From positions 1 to 53,913 of IMG/VR virus record IMGVR_UViG_3300031857_000248: a DNA stretch of 53,913 nucleotides; one strand, 5' to 3'. Source of the stretch: a virus. Positions 19,689-27,215 of this stretch are shown piece after piece; the first letter of the stretch is position 1, and every line of letters starts with the position of its first letter. Made by a program: the position numbers and the translations under genes. The notes below the pieces were generated by a model that searched no databases, was not told the origin of the DNA, and saw only the letters and a program-made list of their open reading frames with translations.

Positions 19689-20810
19689 TTATGCCATTTT
19701 AAAATTTGATCTGGAACTTGAAACAGATGTTACTGTATTTGATGATGTGTCCGATGCCGCGGTAGTTGAAATATATGATGTTATTAAATCACCGGCTTTA
19801 GTAACATCAGCCGCGGAAGTTGGTGAAGTAAGTGCAGTTACAATGGCGGCGGGTGCGGCTACAACTTGAATTCCTGCTTGAACCGTTGATTTAGCTGTAT
19901 CTACAATTTCGCCGAATACTCCCATTGCTTCCGATATTCCAGATTCAGTATTATCACCAACACCACCAGAAACTGAAAATAAATCTGCTATTCCTGTCTT
20001 TAAAGATGCGTATAATTCAGCCAGACAATCTTTAAGAAAAGCTAATAATTTTTGAGGTAATGTTAATAGCCAATCAATCATAGCACGAACTTTTCTTGCG
20101 AAATCTACAATTACTTTTGTCCAATCACGTATTTCTTCTATGATAGATTGTATGAATTTTAAATCTCTTAGTAGTTGTTTTGCAATTTCAATAAATCTTC
20201 CGGTAACACCATCAGGCGAAAAACCTAATGCTTTTATAATTGCTCTCACAGCTTCTCTTATTGCTTGTACCAATTGAGAAAATTTAAGTCTTGCTAGAGC
20301 CGCAGCCATTTTCATTTCTTCTCTAATATCACAAACGTGCGCTCGTTTCTCGTTTGCTACGCCAACTGGAGTTCCCTCAACTACGCCTCTTGCAGTTCTT
20401 GGTGTAGTTGGCTCTCCAGCTTTATCAACGATAATTGAATCGGAAGCCTTTGGCTGTAATGCTTTTTGTTCCGGGGTAAGTTGTGGTGAAAAACCAAGAT
20501 TAGTATTTACAGTTTTTGGATTTAGACCATTCAACTGTCCAAAAACAACTGGCTTTTGTGCATTGTTTCCATCAGTAAAGAAACCTATAACCCAATCGCC
20601 TTCTTTTATATCTAATGATGCATTGCTGTGTGTTAATGGAGTAACTGCATCAGCCCACGGTAAATGTTCAGACTTAACTTCATTCAAATCATCAGTATGC
20701 CATCCAATAATTCTGACACGCAAACGTCCTAACTTTAGAGGATCATCCCGATTCTCAACTATTCCTGTCCACCAAATAAAGCCATTCTTGCCAGCAAAAT
20801 TATTATCCAT
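19689..20810 (-). CDS. gp5-like baseplate hub protein with OB-fold but no lysozyme domain (373 aa)
   Basis: Residues 1-100 form the gp5 N-terminal OB-fold: GFIWWTGIVENRDDPLKLGRLRVRIIGWH, in part, then LPWADAVTPLTH and GDWVIGFFTDGNNAQKPVVFGQL. In T4 this domain binds the gp27 hub. The T4 lysozyme domain that should follow is absent. Instead residues about 165-290 are strongly helical (ALARLKFSQLVQAIREAVRAI, in part; IIEEIRDWTKVIVDFARKV). The beta-helix part is the next gene. The gene overlaps the end of the gp27-like gene by 8 bases. A lysozyme-like domain is found instead in the tape measure protein at 27216-29231. Confidence 0.85.
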   Translation of the reverse strand: MDNNFAGKNGFIWWTGIVENRDDPLKLGRLRVRIIGWHTDDLNEVKSEHLPWADAVTPLTHSNASLDIKEGDWVIGFFTDGNNAQKPVVFGQLNGLNPKTVNTNLGFSPQLTPEQKALQPKASDSIIVDKAGEPTTPRTARGVVEGTPVGVANEKRAHVCDIREEMKMAAALARLKFSQLVQAIREAVRAIIKALGFSPDGVTGRFIEIAKQLLRDLKFIQSIIEEIRDWTKVIVDFARKVRAMIDWLLTLPQKLLAFLKDCLAELYASLKTGIADLFSVSGGVGDNTESGISEAMGVFGEIVDTAKSTVQAGIQVVAAPAAIVTALTSPTSAADVTKAGDLITSYISTTAASDTSSNTVTSVSSSRSNFKMA

Positions 20811-22149
20811 AAAAATCTACCAAGTCATTTTGTTGCTGAGTACTCAAATAAACTTTATCACGATTGTTGGAATCTGTTGCCACTTCCATAACAGTTTCAT
20901 GTTTGTCATAAGTAATCATTTGTCTAGTTGACACAATCAAATATTTACCACTTTTTGTTTTGTCTATGTTATCTTGGATGTTTTCAGAATACTGTGCGCT
21001 AATTGTTGGAACTGTTATATTGACATTTGTTCCAGAAATTAAATCAAAGTTTCCAGGCATAACAACTTTCAATCTTTGATTCATTAAATTCCTCATTACC
21101 GATTCTCTCTGTATTACATAGTTGTATGTATCATCATCGGAATTGATAGAATTTGGATCATTCGTTTTGACATAATCGCTTTGTGAACCAAAAATTCCAG
21201 TTGAGAATAAAACCCGTCTTGAGTTAAACATCTCAGTGTTTTTAAATCCAGCTTTGTTCGTAATGATACCAATGTTTGGAGTTTCGTTTGCATGACTTCC
21301 TGTTGCATATACATCATCAAAATCTACATTTCTTTTTGCAATATTTCTTGTTGTAATGTCAAAACCAATAAACGTACCAGCATAAACTCCATGTTTGATA
21401 TTCTTATTCAAATCAAATTGAGAAACGACTTCAATGTATCTAGCACCCATCATTTCATTTGTATCTTCAGCCGCCAACGCTAAGTTTTTTGGTTGATAAT
21501 TAATATTGTGTATGGCTCTTTGATCCAACATCTTTGAAATAGTTAAGAAATTATAACCTAATTTATTCTCAAAGAATAAAAATGATGGCGATAAATCCTC
21601 GTTTACGGCCTTCTTTGAGCACCATTCCAAACATTCAATCGGTGTTTTGTTAGGCAAAACAACAGTTCTTATTCCCTTTGATAACTCTACCGAAAATACG
21701 CCATCAGGATTTACCAACAAATAATTTTTTAAGATATCAAGAACTACATTCGTATAAGTGTCCTGATATGACTTTGATATTTTTGTTTGTTGTGATAAGA
21801 TGAATTCATCAGAAACAAAATGAAGAATATAAAGTTCAGTACTTATATTGACAACTTTTCTGGAACTTTGTTTGTAAACTCTAAATGATTTTGTAATTGT
21901 AGCTTGATTTTCTGTTTTTCCCATATCAATTAAAAGAATTTCTGAGCCATCAAATGATAGTTTATTTGAAAGTCCTTTCGCATCTCTTATGAGAATAGTT
22001 CCTGTCATGCATGGATTAAATATGCTGTCAAATATATTTAATTCTTCAAACATACCAGTCAAATCAACAATACCAGCTTTGGTTGCTAATGATAGGCCAT
22101 CTTTTTTAATGGTATATTGTGTTGATTGTAAAATTGTCTTATCAGACAT
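20803..22149 (-). CDS. Baseplate hub protein, gp27-like (448 aa)
   Basis: The N-terminal half (VDLTGMFEELNIFDSIFNPCMTG, in part; TILIRDAKGLSN; SFRVYKQSSRKVVNIST) and KTPIECLEWCSKKAVNED near residues 165-185 fit the T4 gp27/gpD-type tail hub family, whose trimer caps the tail tube and binds the gp5 OB-fold. It is directly upstream of the gp5 OB-fold gene and downstream of gp53, as expected of a hub cluster. Length is slightly above T4 gp27 (391). The start is next to the end of gp53, with an 8-base overlap. Identification rests on pattern and gene order rather than a clear catalytic motif. Confidence 0.7.
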   Translation of the reverse strand: MSDKTILQSTQYTIKKDGLSLATKAGIVDLTGMFEELNIFDSIFNPCMTGTILIRDAKGLSNKLSFDGSEILLIDMGKTENQATITKSFRVYKQSSRKVVNISTELYILHFVSDEFILSQQTKISKSYQDTYTNVVLDILKNYLLVNPDGVFSVELSKGIRTVVLPNKTPIECLEWCSKKAVNEDLSPSFLFFENKLGYNFLTISKMLDQRAIHNINYQPKNLALAAEDTNEMMGARYIEVVSQFDLNKNIKHGVYAGTFIGFDITTRNIAKRNVDFDDVYATGSHANETPNIGIITNKAGFKNTEMFNSRRVLFSTGIFGSQSDYVKTNDPNSINSDDDTYNYVIQRESVMRNLMNQRLKVVMPGNFDLISGTNVNITVPTISAQYSENIQDNIDKTKSGKYLIVSTRQMITYDKHETVMEVATDSNNRDKVYLSTQQQNDLVDFYG

Positions 22150-23128
22150 TGCTAATTACTCGCACAAAATCTTGATCCACCGCGGGAACATATTCACTCT
22201 TTAAAATTTTTATTCTTCTCTTAATATCATTTTTTTCAACTTCATAATCGTAGAAAGACATTCTAGTTTTTGTTATTGATACCGTTAAAATATTTCCGTC
22301 AGATAACGTATAGTTTGCGCTTTCTTCCACAAGATTATTGTAGTCTTCTTCGGTTATCTGAATTTTTTGAATAGTCTTATCTCCATTTGCAGGAAATAAT
22401 CTTGTTTCAATTTTATAAAAAGAATGATTGTTGAGTATGGCCCATTCTAATCCATCTCTTTCTCTGCCAGTTTCAAAAATTAATTGCTCATCATTAGTTA
22501 CCGATGCGCTGACAGAAACTGTCAATCCTGTGCCTGCGCCAGTGATATTTGATGTAGCAACTGTACCAGATGGTAGAATTAAATAAGAACCAACATTTGC
22601 TGTGGCGATACTCAATGAAACAACATTACCTGTTCCATCGGTGGTTACTGTTGCATTTGCTTTGGTACCAAATACTGTTCCGCCCTGAACTTGAATAATG
22701 TTTCCGTTAGCATATCCTGAACCATCGTTAACAACATTCAATGATGTAATCGTAGAAATTGCTTCAGTAACAAAAAGATTACCTTCTTCATCAGCCATTT
22801 CAAAAGTTTCTGTTATCCAACTGTCTGCATATTTTGACCGGATAACTTCATTTAAAACTCTTTGCTCAATCGGCCAATCTGTCTTAACATCAAAGATTTT
22901 GTTCATCTTTAAAATAATCCAGTGTTTTTCTGGTCCACCATAAAATTTGTTTGCGACAATTTCCGGTGTTTCACCATCAGGTACTGTATACTGATAGTAT
23001 GAAATGGAATTTTCTAAAAGACTTTCATCAAACGAAAAACTAGCAGTTAAATTAGTAATTGTATCAAGAGAGTTTGAACCATTTAATGTATAAATGGTTT
23101 TTGGAAAGTATCTAAAGTATTTTGCCAT
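22142..23128 (-). CDS. gp53: Baseplate wedge protein gp53 with an inserted beta module (328 aa)
   Basis: The motif GETPEIVANKFYGGPEKHWIILKMNKI, shown in part, near residues 52-78 corresponds to the conserved T4 gp53 segment (PEELANAIYGNPQLYWVLL in T4). gp53 is the LysM-like wedge protein that locks wedges to the hub. The protein is much longer than T4 gp53 (196 aa). Residues about 130-212 hold an inserted Gly-Tyr module (NDGSGYANGNIIQVQGG, then TTDGTGNVVSLSI) of the type also found in gp6, gp8, the gp7-like and the DUF4815 proteins here. AGGA lies 6-7 bases upstream of the ATG. The C-terminus (YDYEVEKNDIKRRIKILKSEYV) matches the helical end of gp53. Confidence 0.85.
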   Translation of the reverse strand: MAKYFRYFPKTIYTLNGSNSLDTITNLTASFSFDESLLENSISYYQYTVPDGETPEIVANKFYGGPEKHWIILKMNKIFDVKTDWPIEQRVLNEVIRSKYADSWITETFEMADEEGNLFVTEAISTITSLNVVNDGSGYANGNIIQVQGGTVFGTKANATVTTDGTGNVVSLSIATANVGSYLILPSGTVATSNITGAGTGLTVSVSASVTNDEQLIFETGRERDGLEWAILNNHSFYKIETRLFPANGDKTIQKIQITEEDYNNLVEESANYTLSDGNILTVSITKTRMSFYDYEVEKNDIKRRIKILKSEYVPAVDQDFVRVISNV

Positions 23129-24427
23129 TTAGATTCCTCTGTCAGCATCAAATTGTTGTTCTGCGAAATTTGTTTCATTAAAATTACCCAGCGCCGCTGA
23201 TGCTTGAAATTCCGCTTTACTTCTTTCACCCTCTTGAAAATTAAACTTCGTCATAATTTCTGTTTCTTTAAATGATAAATCCATTCTAATAGCAACTGGC
23301 GTACCAGTGCCACCAATCTTTGGCGAATTATCTCCAGGTGTTTCAAAAGAGTGAAATCCATTTGGCGCATAGTCTAAATCAATTGATTGTAAAACACAAG
23401 TTGAAATTGTGGGTATATTTGGATTGATTTGTCCATTGTAATAAAATTCAATGTCAAACTCTGATGGAGGAACTAAAAAGAATCCAGCTGTTCCATTTTT
23501 TATTTCTGGCGCTTGATGAAATTTTAATCGTTGAATTAATTTATATACTTCTTCCGCTTCTTTCTCACTTCTTGGATAAAACATAAAAGAAAATCTAAAA
23601 GACCTAAAATCTGGTCTTGCGTAAATTAACTCTAATTGTGGATTCTGTGATAGTTGTGAAGCTCCTGCAAAAACGGCAGCGGCTGCATTTGGAGATCCTG
23701 TTAATGATCCTGCAATTTTTGTTAGTTGTTGGAGAACAAATGGAGATAAATTTCTTCCCTTTTGACCAGCATCAACGCCATCATCTAGAAGTGTTTTTGC
23801 AATAGCACCAAAAGTTGTGGCCGCTTCTCCACCCAAAGATAAATCAGAATAGGCTTGACTATGATTAAAATTTAATGTATTGGGCATATACAGAGCAATA
23901 CTGTCTGTAGTTCTTTTAGTAGTTCTTAGAAAAGTTGAATTGTCTAATGATCCTAAATCTGATCCAATAGTTTCAAAAGTAGAATCTACTGCGGTAAATA
24001 TATCTTGTGTTACACCGCCAGTAATTTGATTTATTGAGTTCACAGTCTTTTCATAAGCATCTTTTGCAATTTTTGCAGTATTAACATCAAAATTTTTCTT
24101 AAGGAATTCATCTACGCTATTTGCGCCTCTTGAGCCAAGACCAATTCCTTCTTTAGCTAATCCGCCAATATTTCTATATCCAGTTTGTCCAGCTAACGCT
24201 TCTCTATTTCTATGTATTGCTGACCGTGAATCCTCAGCCAATCTTGATGAATATTCAGTTTTATTCTGAACATTAATATGAACGACCATATAATGTCCTT
24301 TGTCCACCGATCCAATATCAATAGGATATCTCAATATATTTTGACCAAATGCTTCTCTAGGCAAAGGTCCGACAGTTCTAGCTTCTTGTGCTTTATAAGT
24401 TATGTCAGATAGGGTAAAAAGTGCCAT
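23129..24427 (-). CDS. gp48: Baseplate tail-tube cap protein, gp48-like (432 aa)
   Basis: The N-terminus contains ILRYPIDIGSVDKGHYMVVHINVQ, in part, and the C-terminal half has ELIYARPDFRSFRFSFMFYPRSEKEAEEVYKLIQRLKFHQAPE, in part, then FLVPPSEFDIEFYYNGQ and LDYAPNGFHSFE. This combination is typical of gp48, which caps the baseplate hub and, with gp54, primes tail tube polymerisation. T4 gp48 is 364 residues. The middle (residues about 80-240) is low in conserved features. It is the first gene of the minus-strand tail operon, and a perfect late box (TATAAATA, 24451-24458) with an AGGA ribosome binding site precedes it. Confidence 0.8.
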   Translation of the reverse strand: MALFTLSDITYKAQEARTVGPLPREAFGQNILRYPIDIGSVDKGHYMVVHINVQNKTEYSSRLAEDSRSAIHRNREALAGQTGYRNIGGLAKEGIGLGSRGANSVDEFLKKNFDVNTAKIAKDAYEKTVNSINQITGGVTQDIFTAVDSTFETIGSDLGSLDNSTFLRTTKRTTDSIALYMPNTLNFNHSQAYSDLSLGGEAATTFGAIAKTLLDDGVDAGQKGRNLSPFVLQQLTKIAGSLTGSPNAAAAVFAGASQLSQNPQLELIYARPDFRSFRFSFMFYPRSEKEAEEVYKLIQRLKFHQAPEIKNGTAGFFLVPPSEFDIEFYYNGQINPNIPTISTCVLQSIDLDYAPNGFHSFETPGDNSPKIGGTGTPVAIRMDLSFKETEIMTKFNFQEGERSKAEFQASAALGNFNETNFAEQQFDADRGI

Positions 24428-24450
24428 GTTGATCCTGTAGTTTTACTACA

Positions 24451-24458
24451 TATTTATA
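24451..24458 (-). promoter_or_regulatory. Consensus late promoter TATAAATA for the baseplate operon
   Basis: The minus strand reads TATAAATA, an exact match to the T4 late promoter, 23 bases before the gp48 ATG. It lies in the 30-base divergent gap between gp48 and gp4 and is probably the main promoter for the long minus-strand baseplate operon. Confidence 0.75.
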
Positions 24459-24904
24459 TGTCTTATGGAACTAATTCTTACAAAGGTAAGTTTACCCCAC
24501 AAAACCCCCAAAAATATAACGGCAATCCAGATAACATAATCTATAGGTCATCTTGGGAATTGCGTTGTATGAAGTGGTTTGACGATAATCCGAACATCAT
24601 TTGGTGGTCATCGGAAGAATTGGCTATTCCATACTACAGTCCAGTTGACCAAAGAATGCACCGCTATTTTCCAGATTTCATTATCAAAGTCAAACGAAAA
24701 GATGATACCATTATGACTTATGTAGTTGAGGTCAAACCAGAAGCCCAGACCAAAAAACCAACACAAAAGCGTAAGACAAAGCAGTTTATAAAAGAATCCA
24801 TTACATACGTTGTTAACCAGATGAAATGGAAAGCAGCCGATGAATTCTGTCACGCACATGGCTGGCAATTCAAAATAGTTACGGAAAAAGATTTAGGCAT
24901 TTAA
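24458..24904 (+). CDS. gp4: Head completion protein gp4, TnsA-like nuclease fold (148 aa)
   Basis: The sequence IYRSSWELRCMKWFDDNPNIIWWSSEE, shown in part, then DFIIKVKRKDDTIMTYVVEVKPEAQT is typical of the T4 gp4 (gp50/65) head completion family, which shares the TnsA N-terminal endonuclease fold. The expected acidic and basic residues are visible: Glu of SSWE, Asp of PDFI, and EVKP with its Glu and Lys. In T4 it is needed so that filled heads can join tails. It diverges from the baseplate operon. No ribosome binding site is visible before the ATG (TTTACTACATATTT), which is odd. An alternative start inside the conserved N-terminus seems unlikely. Confidence 0.88.
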   Translation: MSYGTNSYKGKFTPQNPQKYNGNPDNIIYRSSWELRCMKWFDDNPNIIWWSSEELAIPYYSPVDQRMHRYFPDFIIKVKRKDDTIMTYVVEVKPEAQTKKPTQKRKTKQFIKESITYVVNQMKWKAADEFCHAHGWQFKIVTEKDLGI

Positions 24905-24909
24905 TCTGT

Positions 24910-24917
24910 AATAAATA
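24910..24917 (+). promoter_or_regulatory. Late-type promoter box AATAAATA directly upstream of the 192-residue gene
   Basis: The plus strand reads AATAAATA, then CATTT, then ATG at 24923. The spacing of 5 bases is identical to that at gp8 and predicts a leaderless transcript. No ribosome binding site is present. Confidence 0.55.
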
Positions 24918-24922
24918 CATTT

Positions 24923-25501
24923 ATGGCTTACTTAATGGACAGAATCAATCAGCAGTTGCAAAAGACTGGTTATACGGCTCGTAGTAGACAAGCCCGTGAT
25001 TGGTTGCGTTCCAAAGTTGGTGATTTAAAACCAACGCCTCAAAAATTAATGCAGGACCGTGAGAGACAGACAACCTCACATTTTATCGGTCACATGTACT
25101 ATTTTTATTATGATCCGAAAACGAAGGATAAGTTGCCATATTACGACAAGTTCCCATTGGTTCTACCAATACAACTATACCCAGACGGTTTTCTAGGGCT
25201 GAATTTACATTACATTCACCCAAAGCAACGTATCATTCTTTTGGATAAATTGAGCGAACATGCCACCGATAATCGCTTTGATGCACAAACCAAGCTAAGA
25301 TTAAATTATCAAATGCTGGCTGCATTCTCAAAAGCGTATGAGGCGACACCTTGCATTAAGCGATATCTAGGTTCTCATGTGCAATCTAGATTTGTTGAAA
25401 TTCCAGCTGATGAATGGGACATTGCCGCCTTATTACCGGTTGAACAATTTGAAAAGGCAACAAAGAACAAAGTCTGGGCCGATTCTAGGAAAAAATTCTA
25501 A
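24923..25501 (+). CDS. Conserved T4-like virion-assembly protein, possible gp2 counterpart (192 aa)
   Basis: Recognisable conserved segments are ARDWLRSKVGDLKPTPQKLM, SHFIGHMYYFYYDPKTKDKLPYYDKFPLVLPI (in part) and DGFLGLNLHYIHPKQRIILLDKL. Proteins with this pattern are widespread in T4-like phages beside gp4. In T4 the neighbour of gene 4 is gene 2, the DNA end protector, so a gp2-like role is possible, but I cannot confirm homology. The protein has no membrane segment or signal peptide. A late-type box only 5 bases before the ATG predicts a leaderless mRNA. The stop codon overlaps the start of gp54 by one base (TAATG). Confidence 0.6.
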   Translation: MAYLMDRINQQLQKTGYTARSRQARDWLRSKVGDLKPTPQKLMQDRERQTTSHFIGHMYYFYYDPKTKDKLPYYDKFPLVLPIQLYPDGFLGLNLHYIHPKQRIILLDKLSEHATDNRFDAQTKLRLNYQMLAAFSKAYEATPCIKRYLGSHVQSRFVEIPADEWDIAALLPVEQFEKATKNKVWADSRKKF

Positions 25502-26268
25502 TGTCATTTTTACCCCAATTATTTTTAGCCAACATAAAGGCTAAAGAAGGCTTAGCCCGTCCAAGTCGTTTCCAAGTTATATTACCAATACCACAATATA
25601 TTAGCAAGTTTGTTGAGAATGGTTTGCTTGAGCAAATTCTTAATTTACCAAATTCAGTTTTTTCGGATGTTACCGCAAGAGTGCTTGGCGGAGAACAAAC
25701 CCGTTCTTACAATTCATCTATTTCAAGATATCTAGCACTTCAATGCGAAGGTGCTGAATTGCCGGGCAAAACATTACAAACGGCTGATGTATCAATTTAT
25801 GGACCAGGATTCAAAGTGCCATATACAACCCAATATGATGAAATTGCACTAACCTGGGTTTGTACAAATGAGTTCTATGAAAGAAAATTGTTTGACCGTT
25901 GGATGGAAGCAATAGTTCCCAACGACACAAACAACGCTAGATTTCCTAAGGGCAAAGAAACATCATACATGACTAACGTTAAAATTGTTCAGTATGATGA
26001 TTTCATTAAACAGATTTATGCTGTAGAATTATTTGATGCTTTTCCTATTGGAATAGGAGCACAAACACTTTCTTGGTCGGATGATGGGTTTCATAGATTG
26101 ACTGTTAGATTTTCATATCAGAAATTCAAAACAATTTATGAAGGTGATTATGACCTCGGTGCGGCTGCGGCTGCACTTCTTGGTTCTTCCATTGCTGGAG
26201 TACCCGTTTCACAAATCCTACAATCGCAAATTAGAGGAACGGCTGAAGCTGTGAGAAGAATATTTTAA
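25501..26268 (+). CDS. gp54: Baseplate tail-tube initiator gp54-like (255 aa)
   Basis: The central sequence (ALQCEGAELPGKTLQTADVSIYGPGFKVPYTTQYDEIALTWVC, in part, then YERKLFDRWMEAIV) has the tail-tube fold pattern shared by T4 gp54 and gp19. Residues about 180-215 (LFDAFPIGIGAQTLSWSDDGFHRLTVRFSYQKF, in part) match the conserved end of that fold. A C-terminal Ala-rich extension (AAAAALLGSSIAGVPVSQIL) and position among baseplate hub genes favour gp54, the initiator of tube polymerisation, over the major tube gp19. The ATG overlaps the stop of the upstream gene. Confidence 0.78.
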   Translation: MSFLPQLFLANIKAKEGLARPSRFQVILPIPQYISKFVENGLLEQILNLPNSVFSDVTARVLGGEQTRSYNSSISRYLALQCEGAELPGKTLQTADVSIYGPGFKVPYTTQYDEIALTWVCTNEFYERKLFDRWMEAIVPNDTNNARFPKGKETSYMTNVKIVQYDDFIKQIYAVELFDAFPIGIGAQTLSWSDDGFHRLTVRFSYQKFKTIYEGDYDLGAAAAALLGSSIAGVPVSQILQSQIRGTAEAVRRIF

Positions 26269-26283
26269 TTATTTGGAGATTAT

Positions 26284-27021
26284 ATGTTACCTAAAATTGA
26301 TGTGCCTTTATATGAAATTACTTTACCATTACTAAAAAAGAAAGTAAAGTTTAGACCGTTCTTAGTTAAAGAAGAAAAGATTCTTTTGATGGCTGCGGAA
26401 TCAGAAGACCAAGATGCGATACTTTTGGCCGTGAAACAAATTATTAATAATTGTTGCGTTTCTGATATTGATATTGAAGAATTGCCTATTCTAGATTTTG
26501 AATATTTCTTTATGCACTTAAGAGCAAGATCCGTTGGTGAAGTTGTTGACTTGCAATACAAATGCAATAATACTATTAGTGGAGAAGGTGAAGAGGAAAA
26601 GAAATGCAACGCTTTAGTAAAATTGAGTTTTAATGCTCTGGAAGTTGAACCTGTAATTGGCGATATAAACAACAAAATTCAATTAACACCAAATTTAGGT
26701 GTTGCATTAAAATATCCTAACTTTAAGAACATTGAAGACATTAGTAAGATACAAGATTTATCATCAAGCGATTTAATTTCAAAAACGATTATCAGTTCTA
26801 TTGATTTCATTTATGATAACGAATCAATGTACTATGCTAAAGATACACCAGAAGAAGAATTGGTAGATTTTATTGATAGTTTGACCAGAGAACAATTTGG
26901 AAAAATTCAAGAATTCTTTGAGAGCATTCCCAAACTTAAAAAACAAATTAAGTTTACTTGTCAAAAGTGTGCTTATGAGGAAGAATTGATGCTTGAAGGA
27001 ATCCAAAGTTTTTTCGGATAA
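26284..27021 (+). CDS. gp26: Baseplate hub/tape-measure chaperone gp26 (T4 baseplate family, 245 aa)
   Basis: The sequence MLPKIDVPLYEITLPLLKKKVKFRPFLVKEEKILLMAAES, in part, and FEYFFMHLRARSVGEVVDLQYKC are diagnostic of the T4-type gp26 baseplate hub family (Pfam T4_baseplate). Two Cys pairs (YKCNN with KKCN near residues 98-110, and TCQKC near 225-228) suggest a zinc-binding site. A TTTGGAG ribosome binding site precedes the ATG. Its last codons contain a perfect slippery heptamer T-TTT-TTC (27009-27015), after which the -1 frame stays open to 27215. Together with its place just upstream of the tape measure gene, this implies a gpG/gpGT-like tail chaperone pair. Confidence 0.88.
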   Translation: MLPKIDVPLYEITLPLLKKKVKFRPFLVKEEKILLMAAESEDQDAILLAVKQIINNCCVSDIDIEELPILDFEYFFMHLRARSVGEVVDLQYKCNNTISGEGEEEKKCNALVKLSFNALEVEPVIGDINNKIQLTPNLGVALKYPNFKNIEDISKIQDLSSSDLISKTIISSIDFIYDNESMYYAKDTPEEELVDFIDSLTREQFGKIQEFFESIPKLKKQIKFTCQKCAYEEELMLEGIQSFFG

Positions 27022-27215
27022 CCTTTCGTTATGATATTTTAAGTAACCATTACCAAACTAATTTCGCACTAATGCAACATCACAAATATTCTTTACAAGA
27101 TTTAAATGAGATGATGCCGTGGGAAAGAAATGTATATGTTACTATGCTTCTCCGTCACATTGAGGAAGAAAACGAGAAGATTAAACAACAAAATTTAGCA
27201 AGAAGAAAAAAATAA
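26997..27215 (+). CDS. Probable -1 frameshift extension of gp26 (gpGT-like tail chaperone)
   Basis: The -1 frame is open from 26997 and has no usable start codon with a ribosome binding site before its conserved-looking start (RITFRYDILSNHYQTNFALMQHH, in part). Slippage at T-TTT-TTC (27009-27015) would fuse gp26 to about 66 residues ending in MMPWERNVYVTMLLRHIEEENEKI, then KQQNLARRKK. The first in-frame ATG at 27072 would cut the segment in half and lacks a ribosome binding site. A small hairpin (ATAAC-CTTTC-GTTAT) begins 2 bases after the slippery site. The stop TAA is directly followed by the ATG of the tape measure gene, the same arrangement as gpG-gpGT-tape measure in lambda. Frameshifting is inferred. 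Confidence 0.7.
   Translation, partial: RNPKFFRITFRYDILSNHYQTNFALMQHHKYSLQDLNEMMPWERNVYVTMLLRHIEEENEKIKQQNLARRKK

Noticed and set aside
24440-24460. Late promoter for gp4 on the plus strand
   Set aside because: The TATTTATA here is the minus-strand box for gp48; no plus-strand NATAAATA is found close upstream of gp4.
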